A stretch of 64,000 bases of DNA from Emticicia oligotrophica DSM 17448. GTDB taxonomy: Bacteria; Bacteroidota; Bacteroidia; Cytophagales; Spirosomataceae. The notes under the pieces were generated by a model, which was not told where the DNA came from, did no database searches, and saw only the letters and a program-made list of their open reading frames with translations. Shown one piece after another: positions 61,675 to 64,000 of the stretch. A program made the position numbers and the translations under genes. Where the stretch lies: contig NC_018748.1 in the NCBI RefSeq assembly GCF_000263195.1, forward strand, positions 558,001-622,000, read 5' to 3'. Position 1 is the first letter of the stretch; every line of letters begins with the position of its first letter.

Positions 61675-64000
61675 ATGAAACACTTTTTACTTTTCTTAAG
61701 TATCATTTTTTTAACAGAAAACCTACTTTTCGCACAAGCTAATAATAAGGCCCAGATAAAAGGCAAAGTAGTAGATGCCACCACCAACGAAGCCCTCAGT
61801 TTTGCCAGTATTCGTGTATCAAATAGTGCAGATAATAAACTAATCACGGGTAATATTACGAATGAAAAAGGTGAGTTTTCAATAGCCGCACCCTACGGAA
61901 ATTATTACATAGAAGTTGAATACATGGGCTATAAAAACACTAAAACTGCCAAAATCTCGCTAACAAAAGAAAATCCTGTAATTGATTTTGGTAATATTAA
62001 AATAGAACCTTCGGCCAATGCCTTAAAAGAAGTTGTTGTACAAGCTGAAAAAAGCTCAATGGAAATGAAACTCGATAAGCGAGTTTTTAATGTGGGTAAA
62101 GATTTGGCCAATGCGGGCGGTTCAGCTTCTGATATTCTTACCAATATTCCTTCAGTTTCGGTTGACCCAGATGGAGGTGTAAAACTCCGCGGTAGTGATA
62201 ACGTAAGAATTCTGATTGATGGCAAACCTTCGGGTTTGGTCAGCTTTAAAGGTGGAAGTGGTTTACAATCATTACAAGCAAGTATGATTGAACGAGTGGA
62301 GGTAATTACCAACCCATCGGCCAGATATGAAGCAGAAGGCATGGCAGGAATTATCAATATTATCTTAAAAAAAGACCAAAAACAAGGTTTTAATGGCTCT
62401 TTTGATGTAATTACAGGTCAACCCGTGAATTATGGCGGTGCAGCAAATATTAATTATCGCCACCGAAAAGTAAACTTTTTTGTCAATTATAGCATTGCTT
62501 ACAACATTCGTCCTAATGTTTCATCGCTTTCTCAAGAACGCCAAAGCAATGATACGACCTTCTTCCTCAAACAAAGAAATAATGGTACACTAACGGGTTT
62601 TAATACTAACATTAGAGGTGGACTCGATTATTTTTTCAACGATAAAAATACCATTACCGCATCATATCTTTACCGCCGCAGCAAGGCTCGTAGAATCACA
62701 AACCTTCGCTACGAAGATTATCTATTTACCAACAATAACCTTACAGGAATTAGCAAGCGTAAACAAGATGAACAAGAAACTGAGCCAAACTCGGAATATG
62801 TATTGAGCTATAAGAAAACTTATGCTCGAAAAGGGCAAGAATTCAATGCTGAAATAAGATTTTTAGATAACTGGGAAAGTTCTGACCAACTTTTTACACA
62901 AGATTATTTTACCCCGAATGAAACAATCATTTCATCGAAGTCATTGGTACAAAACTCGCTTAATGATGAATTTGAGAAACAATGGCTATTTCAGATTGAT
63001 TATGTGCAACCCATCGGAAAAGAAGGTAAATTCGAAACAGGATTAAGGAGTAGTTTCAGAGATATGGTGAATGATTATGTAGTGAATCAAAAGAATGAAC
63101 AGGGTCAATTTGTGGTGGTACCCGGTTTAAAAAACTACTTCATTTATGATGAGAACATTAATGCTGCTTACGCAATTTTGGGGAATAAAACCAAACAATT
63201 TTCGTATCAAGCGGGCCTCCGTGCTGAATGGACTGATGTAAAAACTACACTCCGTGAAACTAACGAGGTTAACCCACGAAAATATGCTAATTTATTTCCA
63301 AGCTTGCATTTAACTTATGCCTTACCTCAAGAAAATTCTATTCAGGTAAGTTATAGTAGAAGGGTTCGTAGGCCTTTTTATAATGATTTGAGTCCGTTTG
63401 CTACTTTCTCCGACAACCGAAATTTCTTTGGTGGAAATCCGAACTTAAATCCTGAGTTTAGCAATGTTTACGAAATTGGTCATATCAAATATTTCGAAAA
63501 AGGCTCGCTTGGCTCATCGGTTTACTACCGCGATACCGACGGAAAAATTGAACGTATTCGCCAAGTCAATGCTCTTGGTTTTGCAACCACACGCCCCGAA
63601 AACCTACTGGGCGAGCAAGCCTACGGTATGGAATTTACGAGCCAATATAATCTTGCCAAATGGTGGAAATTAGATTTTAACTTTAATCTTTTCCATGCAA
63701 CTATTGATGGAAGTAATATCGACAAAACCTATAAAAGAGAAACAAATAGCTGGTTTATTCGCCAAACCTCTCGTTTCAATTTACCTAAAGGTTTAGACCT
63801 TCAAATAAGAGGCAACTACGAAGCCAAGCAAAAGACCGTTCAAGGTACACGTTTACCTTTATATTACTTCGACTTTTCGGCCAGTAAAGATGTTTTCAAG
63901 GGCAACGGCACACTCAATTTTAGCATTCTTGATATTTTCAATACCCGTAAATTCAGAAGTATTACTGAAGGTTCAACATTCCGCACTGAAGGCAGTTCGC
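61675..64000 (+). CDS. Outer-membrane beta-barrel TonB-dependent receptor, partial (right edge)
   Basis: An open frame from the ATG at 61675 runs off the window after 775 full codons. Signal peptide KHFLLFLSIIFLTENLLFAQ. A carboxypeptidase-regulatory-like domain follows (AQIKGKVVDATTNEALSFA, about 27-110), then a plug domain (LKEVVVQAEKSSMEMKLDKR, VKLRGSDNVRILIDGKPSG, RVEVITNPSARYEAEGMAGI). The rest is beta-barrel of the OMP_b-brl_2 type, with SYSRRVRRPFYNDLSPFATF and NFFGGNPNLNPEF as typical repeats. No SusD partner is visible within the window. It probably ends shortly after position 64000; such receptors are commonly about 800 residues. Confidence 0.93.
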   Translation, partial: MKHFLLFLSIIFLTENLLFAQANNKAQIKGKVVDATTNEALSFASIRVSNSADNKLITGNITNEKGEFSIAAPYGNYYIEVEYMGYKNTKTAKISLTKENPVIDFGNIKIEPSANALKEVVVQAEKSSMEMKLDKRVFNVGKDLANAGGSASDILTNIPSVSVDPDGGVKLRGSDNVRILIDGKPSGLVSFKGGSGLQSLQASMIERVEVITNPSARYEAEGMAGIINIILKKDQKQGFNGSFDVITGQPVNYGGAANINYRHRKVNFFVNYSIAYNIRPNVSSLSQERQSNDTTFFLKQRNNGTLTGFNTNIRGGLDYFFNDKNTITASYLYRRSKARRITNLRYEDYLFTNNNLTGISKRKQDEQETEPNSEYVLSYKKTYARKGQEFNAEIRFLDNWESSDQLFTQDYFTPNETIISSKSLVQNSLNDEFEKQWLFQIDYVQPIGKEGKFETGLRSSFRDMVNDYVVNQKNEQGQFVVVPGLKNYFIYDENINAAYAILGNKTKQFSYQAGLRAEWTDVKTTLRETNEVNPRKYANLFPSLHLTYALPQENSIQVSYSRRVRRPFYNDLSPFATFSDNRNFFGGNPNLNPEFSNVYEIGHIKYFEKGSLGSSVYYRDTDGKIERIRQVNALGFATTRPENLLGEQAYGMEFTSQYNLAKWWKLDFNFNLFHATIDGSNIDKTYKRETNSWFIRQTSRFNLPKGLDLQIRGNYEAKQKTVQGTRLPLYYFDFSASKDVFKGNGTLNFSILDIFNTRKFRSITEGSTFRTEGSS

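Overview
The window reads as a low-GC chromosome segment of a Bacteroidota bacterium, most likely order Cytophagales (Emticicia/Arcicella-like; the genus is inference). The signs are a SusC/SusD pair, a protein with a type IX secretion sorting domain, a gliding/FlgD-type C-terminal domain, DUF5916 and outer-membrane beta-barrel receptors, few visible Shine-Dalgarno sites, and promoter-like TAnnTTTG -7 boxes (clearest before panD, with TTTG 17 bases upstream). Almost all of it is ordinary chromosomal coding sequence. I see no prophage, CRISPR array, rRNA or tRNA, and only one transposase remnant.

Layout. 1-9 kb: the 5' end of tilS leaving the left edge, an OstA-like LPS-export protein, a T9SS-sorted protein, an AraC regulator divergent from an MFS transporter, DUF4126, a zinc-ribbon protein, a glycosyltransferase and hemL. 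9.6-11.3 kb: a cytochrome c/flavoprotein pair resembling flavocytochrome c sulfide dehydrogenase. 11.4-20.5 kb: methylmalonyl-CoA mutase large subunit, an IS630-type remnant, an HxlR regulator facing a small dimeric-barrel protein across a palindromic operator candidate, a multicopper oxidase with a MORN lipoprotein, a beta-lactamase-like hydrolase, and a lamin-tail protein paired with a lysine-rich protein. 20.6-28.7 kb: MgtC, small membrane proteins, an IscA-like protein, a three-gene Mla-type lipid transporter, a Tat-type Gfo/Idh/MocA oxidoreductase and a 29-residue-repeat LEA-like protein. 28.9-39.2 kb: SusD/SusC, a GMC oxidoreductase with a gluconate-dehydrogenase subunit-3 protein, and DUF5916. 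39.3-45.4 kb: panD, a flippase-like protein, rfaE2, a zinc metallopeptidase, an iron alcohol dehydrogenase and a tightly overlapping secreted-unknown/GATase/HopJ set. 45.5-64 kb: a membrane-anchored MutS-like ATPase, aldehyde dehydrogenase, two S9 peptidases, a second Gfo/Idh/MocA oxidoreductase, a sulfatase, a PD40 lipoprotein, an rsmA-mgtE-dtd run, DUF3500, and a TonB-dependent receptor cut by the right edge.

How the genes fit together. Much of the content serves the envelope: LPS (OstA-like, rfaE2, GT2), phospholipid transport (Mla), sugar or oligomer capture (SusCD) and periplasmic oxidation (GMC/subunit 3, two Tat-type Gfo/Idh/MocA proteins, multicopper oxidase, sulfide-dehydrogenase-like pair). 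SusCD has no glycoside hydrolase beside it, so its substrate cannot be read from context.

The most unusual signals are small mobile-looking palindromes. A perfect 28-bp palindrome lies after the flippase gene, and a related 26-bp one lies after the sulfatase gene. An imperfect hairpin stands before the aldehyde dehydrogenase gene. A compound palindromic insertion of about 120 bp sits in frame inside a glutamine-amidotransferase-type gene, just ahead of its catalytic His, and adds about 40 extra residues to the protein.
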